Positions 23,511-37,327 of a stretch of 64,000 nucleotides of DNA are shown here, piece after piece (positions within the stretch are counted from its first letter, which is position 1; every line of letters begins with the position of its first letter). The position numbers and the translations under genes were made by a program. Location of the stretch: positions 6,722,138 through 6,786,137 of the forward strand of contig OZ026833.1 of NCBI GenBank assembly GCA_964023205.1, given 5' to 3'. The stretch comes from Lutraria lutraria (taxonomy: Eukaryota; Mollusca; Bivalvia; Venerida; Mactridae). Under the pieces are notes generated by a model, which had not been told where the DNA came from, made no database searches, and worked only from the letters and a program-made list of their open reading frames with translations.

Positions 23511-26380
23511 TTCCAGTCAAAGAACTTTTTATCAAAACTCTCAATACCAATGAATTATACTACCTTAGCTCATCATTATAACATGTTCAGTATGTTTATA
23601 CATGTATATAAGTAAATTCAAACGAAGTTTGTGTCACACCCGGTAAATGCGTTGAAAAATGGGAGAACTTAATAATTATAAACTTTTGCCCAATTGTTTC
23701 GACAGTTTCATGCACCAGAAACGAACTGAAGTATTTTGCTTTAAATACCAAAACTCCACCCAAATAGTGTCAGTATTGATTTCTTTGAAAATAGACACTG
23801 AAAGAATTATAATGTCTGTGTCAGAACCCCTCACCACATGCTTTTTCAAGCCCGGTTATCCACAGCGTGTTTCATACGCAAAATATCATAGTGTCAGCTT
23901 CTTCATGGGTGCATTGGGTCAATATAGTTATGTAGTGCTCAGTACTGCTTATCTCACTTTGGTTTTTCGTCTCAAATGTAGTATCAGATGCTTTAATCAG
24001 TAACCGAACTCATCCACCTTTAAAAGGTATATCAGTTGCTTGAAAATTTATTCGAATCCATTACTAACAACTGTCTAAATAACGAGCCGTTCTTGTCATT
24101 GTTTTAAAATTAGGAAGATAAAGATCAAACACATTCTATCCGAGGGTGTCTTAGAATGCAGCAACTAGGAATAGCACAAAAACAACAGTAATTTAGCCAT
24201 CAAACGTTTTCGCAGCACCAAAATTATTAATACATTTATTTACAAAAATCAGAGCATCGGCAAGAGGTTCGTCTATTAGGGTTGTCACGTTTTGATCGAG
24301 TACTTGAAAGAGTTGCGAGTTAGTTCGAATAATTCAAAATGCCATTGTTTGAAAGCGAAGGAGGTTTTGCATGGTCTTCGTGCTTCAAAAGAAAATCACT
24401 CAAACTGACGTTTCTGGCAAGATATAAAACGAGGTAAAAAGATCACAGTTTGCTTTCATTGTAACTGAAGATTTCACTCCCCAGACGTCATACTTTAACT
24501 TTTTACTAAATAAATACAACTTGTGTTTTTATTGAAAGATAAAAGTATTATCAACTATTAAAACCATATCATGTAAATGAATAAGGACCCAAACTAACAT
24601 AATTTATATGGTCTAATGCAAAAATAAAGGGAACAAGTACTTTACGGTATAATACAAAATTTGCTGCTCTATATGGTTGGACAAATATATAAGTGTTATT
24701 ATCTGCAGTGCAATAACCTGGTTCCAAAACTAAGTCTGAGAACTTATCTTTTCTGGTATGTCAGACCAGTCTTCAATCAGGAGACATTGAAATTCAGAAC
24801 GGTCTCAGATTATCCCGTATATATATTCACCAAATTTTAATTTATATAGAGCACACGCTGTGGTCTGGTGGGCAAGTCGTGTTCTAGAAACATTGTATGC
24901 CAAAAATGATGATTAAGCAACATCCATGGTAGCGATATTGGACACTGTAAGTGTCGATATCCACCCACTATCTTTCAAAATAATACCAACAACTTTCAGA
25001 GACATCATTTCAACGTGCAAACCACCAAACATAAACAACGAAATTTTGTCATTGCCACTGAATTTGTTTGGCAAGAGCGAACAAAGGAACTTGATATGGA
25101 TTGAGGAAATTGGTGACTTCTCGGACCTTATAGATGGATTTTTTATGATGGCAACGGAATGGGCTTGCTCATGTAAGATGGGTAAGGCAGCATTCAGCGA
25201 TAGTTGAAACTAGGACGCCCACTTTTCATTGGTATGGAAAGTGGCCCACGCAAGATATGCAATCAAAACCTTTTGAAGGCATTGATATTTAAAGTTCATA
25301 TTTTGTTTGATAATGCTGGTCTCCATGTCAAGATAATTATCAGACAATAAAGATGGTTGATTAATTTGTGAAAAAAGTATTCTCGAATTATATTTGCGTA
25401 TTGTTCGGGTATAGATGGTACACCGATTGATGCGGGTACCCAAACAATCTCTTGAATGTACAAGTCAACGTGGTTGTTTTTCACCGGCAACGTTCGTATG
25501 TTATGTTGAAATAAAGAAATGTCCGTCCCATGAAATGATGATATTGACGTACTGGAGCCAGAATTGTTATCAATGTTATATTGTAAAGAGTCCACGGTGT
25601 AGCACTGGTGAACGAACTACTCAACATCGTTGTACAACATCTCCTCCAATCATTGTAGAAATTTCAAGGACACGTTTATATTATGTACATATACCGCACT
25701 GAAACAAGATATCAATTAGATGTCGTTTCCTTGTCTACACAAAATCAAAAGGTCAATGTAAATAGCAAATGGGGGTTCGTTTGTCTTGGAATGAAGATGG
25801 ACATTTGATGTACGGTGAATACCTCTATGACAGTTATACTGAAGTAATTGAGTTATTGCAAAGGAGACTTGGAGTTGCACTGTTCCATCTGTGCTTCATT
25901 GTCTGACCCATATTGTACCTTACTCACTAATTCAAGAGATTGTTTGGGTACTGATATCAACTGACTTCTGGTACGAAATTACCACTGAATTTGTTTTCAT
26001 GGATCATTAGCACATGCAGCAAACAATGCATGGCCTGTATCTTTCTTCAAAGTCAATAAGAATGTCTTACCGCGTTAATGCGGTTCTAATTCAGAATCCA
26101 ACTGTTTCAGTCTTAGGTGCCTGCTCAGACAGTTGAACTATGGCACTCGTCCGACAAAGTTTGTGTTTCGAATAATGTATGTAACTAGTTCAGCAAATGT
26201 TTTTTTCTCGAATGCCTGCCAAGTATTCGACCGACTTCTCATTACGTTTTGTATTGGACGCCTTTCTCTGTTGCTAAGAGATGTAAGACTTTTAACACCA
26301 TTTCATTTCAAGAGCTACATCATAATCGGCACTGAGTTTGGCCAATAAGGAATTGAATGTTTTTGGCACACTCATTAATG
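23511..26380. other. Interval without a convincing gene
   Basis: Several frames of 70-115 codons overlap on opposite strands here (e.g. 23659-24003 plus, 24926-25207 plus, 25296-25595 minus), but none shows a known motif, initiation context or splice pattern. Minus-strand frames between about 26330 and 25300 give short protein-like patches broken by stops and frameshifts, so an old unidentified coding relic is possible. Confidence 0.3.
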
Positions 26381-26384
26381 TATC

Positions 26385-26790
26385 GGTATTCGATGACTGG
26401 TCACATCAAGTTCGTCAATTTAAGATTTAAAAACTAAACCATAAGTATATACTTAAATAAATCCAGTGTATAAAGTATATTGCCAGTGATTTGAAACAAA
26501 CAGCATATTTGATTGGCCTTCTATAAACCAATATCAAACGTTAATATCAACGATACAAACTACTCAGTATTTAGAACTATATAACAACAATTAGCCTTAA
26601 AATAAATTACTTTAAATGAATAATACAGGGAACCGTTTCTCATATTTTTATATTGTCCTATGTTCGTTAGATATCCTGAAACCCGCTAACAGACAAAAAC
26701 GCAATCAAGCATCTAAATTCTGAGGCACGGTTCCTACACAAACATGTCTGCTACAAAATACTGAAAACAGCAAAAGGCATTTTGAAAATG
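26385..26790 (+). repeat. Unknown interspersed repeat, copy 1
   Basis: Matches 28225-28600 in the same orientation: both contain TTTAAAAACTAAACCATAA, TATACTTAAATAA, TTCTATAAACCAATATC, TAGCCTTAAAAT and GCTACAAAATAC. The second copy lies inside the split P450 exon-1 relic, so this is probably a non-autonomous mobile element. Ends were not defined exactly and no terminal inverted repeat was seen. Confidence 0.6.
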
Positions 26791-27234
26791 CAGGTATGTA
26801 CGAACCTAAACTTGCAATGCTACTGATTAATTGAACGAAGTGTGTTCATCTTATATCAAATGAAAGTAATGCCACGTACCACCGACGGACGCATTTTGAC
26901 TTCTATGACAGACGGATGTTTATATACTCGATGAACTGTGAAATTTAAAGCAGACTTTGAACCTAATTTTCTTACAATAAGCATTGAAGTTGTTTAAAGA
27001 TACCATCAAAATTACATATGTCGAGCAAAACATGATTAACTCAACCTTCCGAATTTAGCCGCTCCAATAACCTATATAATTATTCCCTTGGCCTAAACAA
27101 CTGTCAAAATATTTTAGTATACCAGTACATGTACCTCAGTTTGGTTATAAACCCGATTATTTACGGTAAGAATGATATTATGAGCATAAACTATGGATTA
27201 CAATGTGTTTTCACTCCTATTATACACGTCATAT

Positions 27235-27410
27235 AGCCTGGAGACAGTGGGTTCGAATCCGAGCGTGACCACAGCGTTCCTGACCAGGTACACGTTGGCA
27301 CACGGTCTTAAATTAACCCCGACACATGTATGCATCATCATACCAAATTTGGTGCTTGTATGAAAATTTGCACTATTTTGCCAAGAAGTACGTTTTATTT
27401 ATCCCGCTAT
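27235..27410 (+). mobile_element. SINE fragment with tRNA-type B box
   Basis: GTGGGTTCGAATCCGAG (27248-27264) carries a perfect Pol III B box (GGTTCGAATCC). No good A box precedes it, so the 5' end is missing or decayed. The body runs to a GGTGCTTGTATGAAAATTTG segment that recurs inverted at 23349-23400. Confidence 0.55.
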
Positions 27411-28158
27411 ATGAATGCAATTCAATTAAACGCAGAGGTGATGGCTAGAAAATGGTAAGAATTAAGCCAAAGAAACTGTAATCATATGGTCATTAGAACT
27501 CATAGGCGCCGCTGTTACTATAAATCTATAAAATGCCAAGGTGATAAAAGGCCTTGATAATTAGCAAACAATATCTATTTATATATATTTAACTATAATG
27601 TCATATGTATTGAAATAAACCATACAAAAAGCTTACATCGTCTATTTTGTTATTCACACGTATCTGTCGAATGAATTAATTTCATCACTTCGGAATAGTT
27701 GACCTTCAAAATTTGATAGTTATGAAACGGAGCATGAAACATAGACAATCACAACGATTTAAATTTGTCTGCACCCTCCGATGTGATTTATTGGTTTAAT
27801 TGTTGACAAATATGCTTTGTAATCATACATATGTGAAGGTGACTACTTTATAATTATTTATAAAATTAGCAAAAAATAAGGAATTCGAATGGCAAAATTA
27901 ATGACTCGTATACAGAATGCAAATTCTTAAACAAAAATTTATTTTGTGCATGCAACTTCAAAGAGCATGAACGCATTTCTAAGTGCACACGAGAGGCAAC
28001 AAAGAAATTTTAATGTCACGGAATGTAAGCTGACAAAATTATGTCTCTATTCGCGTTAAGCGTTAATGTTAAAACCTTTCGAATATAGCGTACGTACAAT
28101 GGTTTAAATGTTATCTAATAGTTACATCGCAGGGACGGCAGATATCGGATATATTAAG

Positions 28159-29166
28159 ATGTATGGTATTCTAGCTTTAATCACTGTCACTGTTCGTGAT
28201 CTATTCGTTTAAGGTATCTGGTTGGATGTCAGGTCAAATCAAGTTTCACCAATTTATAGATTTAAAAACTAAACCATAATTATATACTTAAATAAGTCCG
28301 CAGTATTAAGTACATTGCAAGTAATTTGAAACAAATAATACATTTGATTGGTCTTCTATAAACCAATATCGCACGTAATTTACATTACTTACATTAATTT
28401 ACATTTACATAACTACTCTGTATATAGGAATATATTACTGTAACAACAAGTAGCCTTAAAATGACTATAGACGTACAAAGCAATGAACCATGACTCATTT
28501 TTTTGATAACGTCCTCCGTTCTGAACATTTCCGCTACAAAATACCGAAAACCGCTTTGAAATCCGTCACCAAATAAGACGGCAATGTTAAGTCGGTTCAT
28601 TTTCGTCTCATGAAATCAATGAATTTGATGCATCTCATTCAATTTTGATAGCCATTCAAAATCGCTTATGTTTACGGTTCGATAATTGAAACCTCCTCCA
28701 GGTTTGATGTCTAGTAAGAGATTTTGAAACACATTTTTTCATTAATGAATTAAAAGTATCATATCGTACCAATACAATGCACATTGCGTTAGAGATGTTT
28801 AACGCTGATAAGAAAAAGTCGATAAAGGGGTGCAGTATTTATCGCAATAAAACACCATTTCCGAGCGTTCGAATATATTTTTTTGTTGCATGGTATTAAA
28901 GTATAATATTTAATCTTTGTAAATAACATTTTACGCTATTTTAGCGATTTTTACCAAGCCAGGTCCCTAAAGAAGAAAAAAGGAGAAATTAAAGCGAAAA
29001 GAGTCACATGGACCTGCGTACTTATGGAAGTGGTCTGCAGCTCCTAGAGAACAATGTTATGACTGAAATAGAAAACCTTGATACCAAAATAGACAATATG
29101 TCCGGTCAAATATTTCGTATTGACAGCATCATTCAAAGGTCATTGACTAACGTGATTTCCCTTGTG
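28159..29166 (+). pseudogene. Split P450 exon-1 relic
   Basis: ATG at 28159 opens a short anchor-coding stretch close to copies 1-3 (MYGILALI...), preceded by the same flank (CACGGAATGTAAGC at 28018, GGGACGGCAGATATC at ~28133). It breaks near 28215. Exon 1 resumes at ~28971 with a Lys-rich stretch and a hinge that jumps directly to the LRTYGSGLQLLENNV region, so about 95 codons are deleted. It ends at the normal CTTGTG|GTATGT donor (29166/29167) and intron-1-like sequence follows. The ~750-bp interruption contains the repeat also found at 26385-26790. Exons 2-6 are absent. Confidence 0.85.
28225..28600 (+). repeat. Unknown interspersed repeat, copy 2 (inside P450 relic)
   Basis: Second copy of the element at 26385-26790, within the interruption of the split exon-1 relic. 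The rest of the interruption (28600-28970) is AT-rich with no coding trace seen. Confidence 0.6.
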
Positions 29167-29589
29167 GTATGTACATAATTAGTCTTTTATCAGTCGAGAT
29201 TAGTTTCAGTGCAGGTTCTTTAATTTTTATCCACAGATTAATTCTTTGAACACTTTTTCGGATTCTCATATAAGTATTGACATCGCGCATTTCTCATAGG
29301 ATCTTACTGAAATACTAATTTGATTTCAGTTTTTAACAAACTTGACATTGAATCTATGTATATTTGAAGTACAACACAATAAATAATTGATATCTTTATC
29401 TCTGATGAACAGAACTGAGAATTCATTCAGACGTGTTCATAGTACATTGTCTACATTAGAAATAAATATTACAAATACAAGTATAATAACGTGATTATTT
29501 ACAGAGATGCAATGGCCAATTTGCATGGAAATACCATGTGTTAAGACATCCTTTGATCAGCACAAACCATCACGGCAACATCATGTAGC

Positions 29590-30330
29590 ATGAACCAGCT
29601 ATTATGATACATTTCATGCTATGAAATAATAATCGCAGAAATAATATAATACAATTATACATATACAATAATAATACATATTGTACATTTACTAAAACTT
29701 TACATAATTACATTATAAATTAATGTAATTGATTTACTTAAGTGTTCTGTATATAGAGGATAATTTCATGCATACAAATGATAACAAGAAATTGAAATAA
29801 TAATTACAATAATGACGTAATATAATGTTTTAGCAAATAAATAAAAAAACAGAACCTTACGACTATATATTATGGAATTTTTTCCTGTTCTACTTTCCTA
29901 GTTCTATTTTACATCCCTTGGTATTGTATAAATTAAATACTCATATCATTGTTACTGGTAGGAAATAGACAATACCACGAGATCCCCATCAAATTGTTCA
30001 CGAAACGCGCGATGTTAAAATGATCACCAATTAAAAAACGACACAGTAGAAATGCAAAATTTGCCTTCAATAAATTCTAAATAACCAAAATGCAATTAAT
30101 ACCAACCAATCGAAGAAAAGAACTATTTATACAAATCTAATTAAAGCCTATTTCCCGGATCATTATTCAATTTTTTTTGTAAACACTAAACATCACATTT
30201 GAACAGGGATTATCCGATTATATTGAATGGACATAACAAACACTGAAACATAAAAATAGTGAAATATTGATTATTGCCCCTATTAAAAACATTAGATTGA
30301 AACTTTCAATGAACGTTACATTGAATTCTG
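29590..30330. repeat. Segmental duplication, copy B
   Basis: Counterpart of 18540-19330. The small open frame at 30267-30470 starts in its last part and is not preserved in copy A, so I do not call it a gene. Confidence 0.7.
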
Positions 30331-32090
30331 TTTTGTTAAAATATGAATACGTAACAATTAAAGGACCCTTGTTAACTGGACACTCTATTCATTTGCCTGT
30401 AATTGTTAAAAAGGTTCAACAATCAATGTGTATCAATGTTTTGACAAAACACGGAGAAGAAACATGTTGAAATTAAGTTAGAAGTTAGCTTTTGAAATTC
30501 TTTGTTAAGATATGTACGAACAAACTAAACATTTCTGAACAAATAACTTACAGGGACTTGTTGTTAGTTCATCATTAGTGTGCATTTTTGTTTTGATGGC
30601 AAAAGGAGTTAAGTTCACTTTAATCTCAAATACTTCAATAAGTACACAAACGTTAATATTGCTTTTCTAACTTATAAGACAAATACGTTAGACACAATAT
30701 ACAAATGTATGAATGAATGAAATACGATTAAAAAAAACTATAACGAAATGTTATACTAATATGTAGACGAATTAATAATCCTCAATTATGGAGAGTATAA
30801 CTAATTTACAAGTCATAAGTAATACACTATATTGACAATCATGAGTATTAGACAAATGAATAAATTTATGTATATAGTTCACAAGTACATAGTAATACCA
30901 TACCATACACCAATCAAATAAAATATACACTAAACACTACCAAATTCACCATAATCTGCTATTATACAACTTCAAATAGCACTTCCGATATCATGCCACA
31001 ACAACTTATCAATGTCAATATCACAAAGCAATGCCTACATAACTTACTTTTGACAAAAGAGCAGACGAACACGTGCGACGAATAGCCAGTACAATGATTG
31101 ACCAATCAAAATGACCGACATCAATATTAGCCATCAAATGGCCAGTTTTATAGACACTATACTACTTGTATAATATTATACTCGCTAACAACTAGAATAA
31201 GCATATACCATGACTAAAATTCGTCTAGAAAATAATAGTGATGATAAATGTGTCTGTTATCTAAATATCGTTGCAGGTCTTGGAACAAATTCAAGTGACT
31301 GCATATGATTGTTTGGTGCAACAGTAACTGTCCACTTTTAGGAGCTTTCAAGAGCCCCACGTACTAAGTGGGACAAGTGACCAGTGGCGGGACTGCACCT
31401 TGCTTATTGAGGGCTGCTCAGCTTGAAGAGGGCTGTAACTGTTCTAGGGTTGAATAACCTCTCACGTCGTCGGAAACGGTCCCTGACATACGCAAATTTA
31501 GCTTCAAATGGGATTATAACCGGTAAGTGTCGTTTCCCTGTTTTTTCGTACCTGTGTAGGTGTAGCTGGAAATTTCTCTCCAGGGCGCTAGCCTGGTCGT
31601 GTGTAAAGAGAAATTAAGTTTTCCAGGTATCAATGAGTGGAGAATCAGTAGGTATGGGGCCAGTTTGACTGCAGTAACTACCAGGACAGTGTAAGGTTTG
31701 TCTCCATAGCCTTTTCAAACCAACAGTGAATCACGGACAGTGATGCAATTTAAGCAACAACTGGAGGTCTGGTCATGGGCATCAGGGCGTGTCAACACGC
31801 CTTTGGGCCTGGCATGTCGCATGTATGGGGCAGACTGCCTCGAGGTGCCCATTTGAGTGTCGCAGCAGGCAGGCATTACGGGGGGGGGGGGGGGGTTGTT
31901 GATAGAGGGGCTAGGTACTGGTAGGAGAGGCTTATGCACTCAGCTCTGTTTTCGACCGGGCTAGCCAGCGGTGATACCTGAAAGCGAGATATGAAACAGG
32001 CATACACACACATACTGCTCAGTTAGGATAATTGTAGAGTGACGCAGTGGTCGAGTCCACTTTTATGGTGTAAAACCGTTGTCAAATTAT
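30331..32090. other. Non-coding interval with a 16-G run
   Basis: No gene recognised. From about 31280 to 32030 the base composition is distinctly richer in G and C than the flanks. A run of 16 G lies at 31880-31895. Imperfect inverted words (GCTAGCCTGGTCG near 31589, CGACCGGGCTAGC near 31955) suggest a mobile-element fragment, but its ends could not be fixed. Confidence 0.35.
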
Positions 32091-32099
32091 CAGTAGACA

Positions 32100-32648
32100 T
32101 GTGAACTGTCTGTACTGTTATTTATAGTTACCTTTCGCATATCAAGATGATCAAAGAGCACAGGGACAAATAAAAGTAACAATGAGTAGCCAGTATAAAG
32201 TATTTTGGCAATTTTTATAAAGAAAAAAAAATGGAAATGAAACTTTCTGAAGTCTAATCATAATCATACGGACGTGATGAATATGTTTATTACGAAACAT
32301 GAGATCTATCTATTGTAATTCAGTATTACTTCTGCTCGCCTTTGGCTTTGGTTCTCCTTTGGCTTAGAATGTATTTTCGTATGATAATGTGTGCATTTAT
32401 TTCCAGAATGTTTTGCTTTCAATGTTGCAAATTCAATTCATTATTTTTGTGTGATTTACTATCACTATGTCATAACATCCGTGAAAATTTTCGTAACCAA
32501 TCTTAACGAATCATCATTACGTGAAGGAAACGTGAGAACTACATCTGTATACACATTTCGCCATTTGCCCTGAGCGCTGTCTTACTTCGCCAATTTTGGA
32601 AAAGACAACACTGCAGGTACATATGCAAGAGTCGGAAATTTATTCAAG
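32100..32648 (+). promoter_or_regulatory. Upstream region of P450 copy 4 (second promoter type)
   Basis: Conserved with 20490-20845, 39800-40347 and 45860-46329. Shared blocks: CATATCAA with AAGAGCA, TGAAACTTTCTGAAGTC, TATCACTAT, CATCACGTGAAGG (here CATTACGTGAAGG at 32514), a TTTCGCCATT-like block, and TGCAGGTACAT just before the ATG. A TATA-like GTATACACA (~32548) could be the core promoter, giving a short 5' UTR. The E-box-like CACGTG is present at the 40213 copy but not here. This upstream region is unlike that of copies 1-3. Confidence 0.45.
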
Positions 32649-35600
32649 ATGTATATTTTTGTAGCTATTATCTCTGTCGTCATTTTCGTGGTCTATTCAT
32701 TTAAGAAGAAATTTAAGACATTAATGCGAAAAGAGTTGCCTGGACCTTCTGGTCTACCGTTATTCGGATGTATTTTCGAATTCGACGTATCTACAATGCC
32801 AAGTAAACTTTCGGAGTATGCGAAGAAGTTTGGCGATGTGTTTCAGATGAAAATGATATCGGATACTGTGGTTGTACTTAATTCAGCGGAATCGATTAAT
32901 AAAGCATTGTGTTCAGAGAAATACAAACGCGTCATGAACGACAGGGCTGACATGTTTGTTGGCGAGCATTTCAGGTCAAAAAGTGAAACGACAGCATTTT
33001 CGAGCGGTGAATTGCACAAAAAGCTAAAAAAATATTTTCATCAAGGTTTCCGCACTAACGAAAGTGGCCTGCAGCTCATGGAGGACAATGTTATGATTGA
33101 AATAGAAAACCTTCATACCAGAATAGACAATCTGTCCGGTCAGGTATTAAGTATTGATAGTATCATTCAAAGGTCACTGTCCAACGTGATTTCTCTTGTG
33201 GTAAGTACAAACTTAGTTACTTATCCGTCGAATTTAGTTCAAATGCACATGCATAATTCTCTCTGTCTCACGGACGAAATAAAATCAGTATCCATCCAAG
33301 ACTAATACCAATTTAATCATCATCGTTTATTGTCACACACATACTATTAATTATTATTTGTCAATTAAGAGGGAACTAAAGTTTCTAAAGCAAACAGTGA
33401 AACGGCAAAATGCATTTTTAATTTAAAAATGAATATATACACGGCTCAACATTTATAACAAGTGTCTTACATTTGACCATTAGTTATAAATAAGTACTAG
33501 ACGCATTTCATTTGTTACCAGATTTATTATTTAACGTATTCTTATTATTCATATAAGAAAGGATAAAGAACGAATTTTAGTATTGTTAAGCAATATTTAA
33601 CGCATTTGTCATTTGTTTACTTTTAAACCCGATTTTATTGCAGCGTACGCAATTTAACACATTTTTTACCGACATGATTTGCACAATGTTTTACTATCAT
33701 TTTTTATAGAAAATGATATGAGACGTCTGAATGGATGCATATTAAAGCAAAGATATGATTTGTTTTCATTTTATTAGACTTAATCAACTAGCGAGTAGAA
33801 TTCAACATTAAAACAACATAATTCCAATTAACACCAAAACTGTACGAAAATCAAAACTAAATGTAGTATGCTAAAAAAACAATGAAAGGAATGGGATCAC
33901 CGCTATAGCTCTTAAGACAAATAAAAAATGATCGATAACGCTGAAACGGGAGTATAAAATAATTGCATACCTGGTAATGTTATTGGTGGGTGGCATAAGC
34001 TCCGCGACTGAGTTTTGATTCAATTGCAATCCACATCGGAGCTTACGTGTTTGTTCGTGCGACTGAGATACTTCTGCCACCCGATATTGTCGGTCTAAAA
34101 TAATCTTGTTCAAGAAATTCCTTGACAACAGCTGCTGATTCAACATATTTTTGTTTATATCAATTTCGATGGAAAGCTTACGCGATCTATCCAAATTTGC
34201 ATTAGTTTTAATCTATTCCGGTTCGCATCAATGATGCACAATAGCATACCGAACTCGTTCATAAAACAATCAATTATTTAACTGATAGCTGGTCGACAAA
34301 ACGTGGAATATAAAACTTCATGATATTTTAAAATATGTGATGCTTACGATGACTTAATGACAAACGCTTAAATTAAAAATTAAATAAAAGAAATGATAGT
34401 CGTGTTCACAAATTATTTCGAATAGATCATTTTGGCCGATTATAAAAAATAAGAAGTGCACATATGCTACAGAAATTTACTATCATATAAAAGGCTAATT
34501 CATAATAACACTACCGTACATTACAGTTGTCAGGCGTAACTCTTGATGACGATGATCCAGTCGCTGACATGTTCTGGGAACACGTGCGTATACAAGAACT
34601 TTTTCTGAGCTCTTATCACAATTTTATTTTGGAAAAATTTCCATTCATAATACACCTCCCAGGAACATATGGTCGTATGTTTCGACACATGAAACAGATG
34701 GACGAAACCATCGGGCAGAGATTTTTATATGAACAAAAAGTAAGTAATCTGTTATCACCACTTTTCTCGTTTGACTTCCACTTCATGTATGTAATCATTG
34801 AATGTTTAATATTCAGTCATTAATGAATTAAGAATTAATGTTCAGATAATGATAATAATTTTCTTTTTGTTATCGACAATTATCATCTATTCGACCAATT
34901 ATCAATAGGATTTGTACGTTACAATGTTTCTAATACTCAAAGTTCTTTGAGAGTTTTATAAATGGCGGTCATGTTTTTCTGTCTGTACTCATACTGATAA
35001 GAGAATGTTCAGTAAACAGTTATAAATGAAATTGAATTCAGCAGTCTTGGCAGTACCAATTTATCCATTCCCTTCAGAGAACAATTTAGAAAATGTTGTT
35101 ATGGTAAAAACACACTCAATTAACAGACCTCGTGAAACATTATTCAAAACTTTTACCTAGATACTAATTTTCAACTAAGTGAGTTTGTGTGTCTTACACA
35201 TTTAATCTGTCATCATGCGTGACTTGATTTCTTTATTTGCGATCCATTTCTTTCTGATTTCCTATTAGATTTTTTATGTTAAAGTACGTCTTAATGTATC
35301 TAGAAAAATGTCCTATAAAAAAAACACTTTTACTTGCAATAAAACATTCCGAAATTTTCTTATTTAATCATGAATGTTGCACAGTATTTTCAAGTAAGAG
35401 AAAACATCTGACAGCATTTTACGTGACGTGGCTAAAGAAAGGCATTATGTATTAACTAATGTTCAGAGCAAAAATAAATTTCTTATATTTTAACTATCAG
35501 TTTTGCTATTGTTCTGTAATACAAAACCCAAAAATGTAATGAACCTGTATGTTATGGCAACTCCGAAATTATCCAATGACCTAAGTTTAAACGGTGAAAA

Positions 35601-37327
35601 TTGATATAAAGTTTTGAAATTTAAAGGAAACCTATGTCCCAGGCACAGTTCGTGGACTTGTCGATTATTATATTGATGTTCAACAGAAACAGAACAAAAG
35701 AAGTGAAGGCTTTTTATTACGTGACCATCATATAATATCACAGTTTGCTGAAATTGTGGATGCCGGTGAGTAATGATATCAGCCTTATGATAGAGATATA
35801 TGTATCAGTCTTTATAACATCGACCGTGGTTCAGTGGTCTTTGCGCTGGAATTGTAACCTTGCGGTCCGGGTTCGAATCCCAGTTGCGGCCGGTAATACC
35901 TCTCTTTGAAAATTTCACACAAATGTCCAATTTCTTCCATATACAGTCTAGAAAAACTGGTTAATGAACAGGCCGCCGTATTTAACTGAAATATTGTAGG
36001 GAAACGGCGTCAAATCCACTGAATCTATGATAACCTTTATATCTTTATAACATCCCATCAACTATTCAATAGAAATATGATTCAATCAATTTATCGAAGC
36101 CAATTCCACATAACACCAGGATCATATATAAATTTGATCGATGGCACCAGATTTTATATACATGTAGTCATGTTATAATCTCTGTAAGAGGTGACTTACA
36201 AACATTTTTAAATCGATTAGTAGTATATGATTCGATTAGTAGTATATGATTTTATCTATAATTCGAACTTTTATGTTTGACACACAGGAATAACCACTTC
36301 ATCTTCAGCGATATTGAACTCGTTTTCAATTCTAATGAATTACCCAGAATGTCAGAGAAAACTCCAAGCAGAACTTGATCACGTGATAGGAAGAGACAGA
36401 TGGCCAACCTTTGTGGATCGGGAAAAATGTGTCTACATGAGAGCTTTTGAGATGGAGACCCATCGATACATTCCAGTAGCACCGTTTGGTCTGCCACATA
36501 TGTGTAATCAAGATGTCACATTTGACGGGTTTGACATCAAAGCAAACACAATTGTACGTTGGTTGTATTATTTGTTTGAGATATGCTGTTATCGATTATC
36601 ATCACTATCTCCGCCTCAGAAACATTGCATCAATAATTTACATAGATCACCTTTGACATGTCTTCCTCATTGCCTGTATGTACTGTACATTTCATGTAAC
36701 ATACATTTACATTTCTTGTCAGGTTCTCATTAACATCTGGCATCTACATCATGATGAAAAGGTCTGGGGAGATCCCTGGAATTTTAGACCAGAAAGATTT
36801 CTTGACGATAGTGGCAACCTGTTGCCAAAGGAACACACATTGTGTCAAAGGTAAGATTTTCCATATGGTTCTAAAGTTGTCTGCGTAGATGTCTTATACG
36901 TCGCCCTGAATTCATGTATGTCTAATTGAAACATAGTTAAGAAACAACGACTTTGTTAACCATTTACGTTTTGTGTTTCACAAAGAATCGTTGTGCAAGA
37001 ACATTTTCGGTTTTACAAAACATAATGTATTAAGTTTATAATCACACCAGACGAGCTTATTCTTGACCGAATAATTCTCCTTAAATGTGATTCTTTTTCA
37101 TTCTTTACAGTTTAATGCCATTTGGAATCGGACCACGTATCTGTCCAGGCCAGATGTTTGCACGCACGAGATATTTCCTGTATCTGGCATCCTTGTTACA
37201 AAGATGGAACTTCGAATTTCCACCAAACCAGAGTATTTCATGTGATCCTAGAATATTAGAGAACTTTGATATTGGCCTCGTATTGAGGGTAAAGTCGCTA
37301 AGCTGCATTGCAAAAAATCGATTCTAA
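32649..37327 (+). CDS. Cytochrome P450, CYP2-clan type, copy 4 (six exons, 504 aa)
   Basis: Intact member of the second subtype. Exons: 32649-33200, 34527-34739, 35627-35765, 36288-36553, 36723-36850 and 37111-37327; total 1515 nt, no stops. The anchor begins MYIFVAIISVVIFVVYSF followed by KKK and LPGPSGLPLFG. The I-helix reads AGITTSS, again without the acidic residue; the K-helix ETHR, FRPERF and haem loop FGIGPRICPG are complete. Exon 1 has unusual changes against the other copies (ISDT for LSDT, KALCSEKYKRV for KAFCSEEYKRF, ETTAFSSGELHKKLKK, FRTNESG for LRTYGSG), so it may be diverging in function. Intron 3 holds a SINE also found in copy 5. Substrate unknown. Confidence 0.93.
35815..36033 (+). 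mobile_element. tRNA-derived SINE in intron 3 of P450 copy 4
   Basis: The head has an A-box-like GTGGTTCAGTGGT (35826) and a perfect B box in GGGTTCGAATCCC (35869-35881). The body ends with GGCCGCCGTATTTAACTGAA and AACGGCGTCAAATCC, the central/3' module I recognise from mollusc SINEs (CCGCCGTAT...AACGGCGTTAAACCC). A decayed copy lies at the same place in copy 5. It is not a working tRNA gene: the stems do not pair properly and it runs straight into the SINE body. Confidence 0.75.

Noticed and set aside
24926..25702. Possible small genes on both strands (24926-25207 +, 25296-25595 -, 25415-25702 +)
   Set aside because: Frames overlap on opposite strands, have no known motif and no supporting splice sites; coding status cannot be argued from the sequence.
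35815..35890. tRNA gene
   Set aside because: A and B boxes are present, but the acceptor and anticodon stems do not pair and the sequence continues into a SINE body found again in copy 5.
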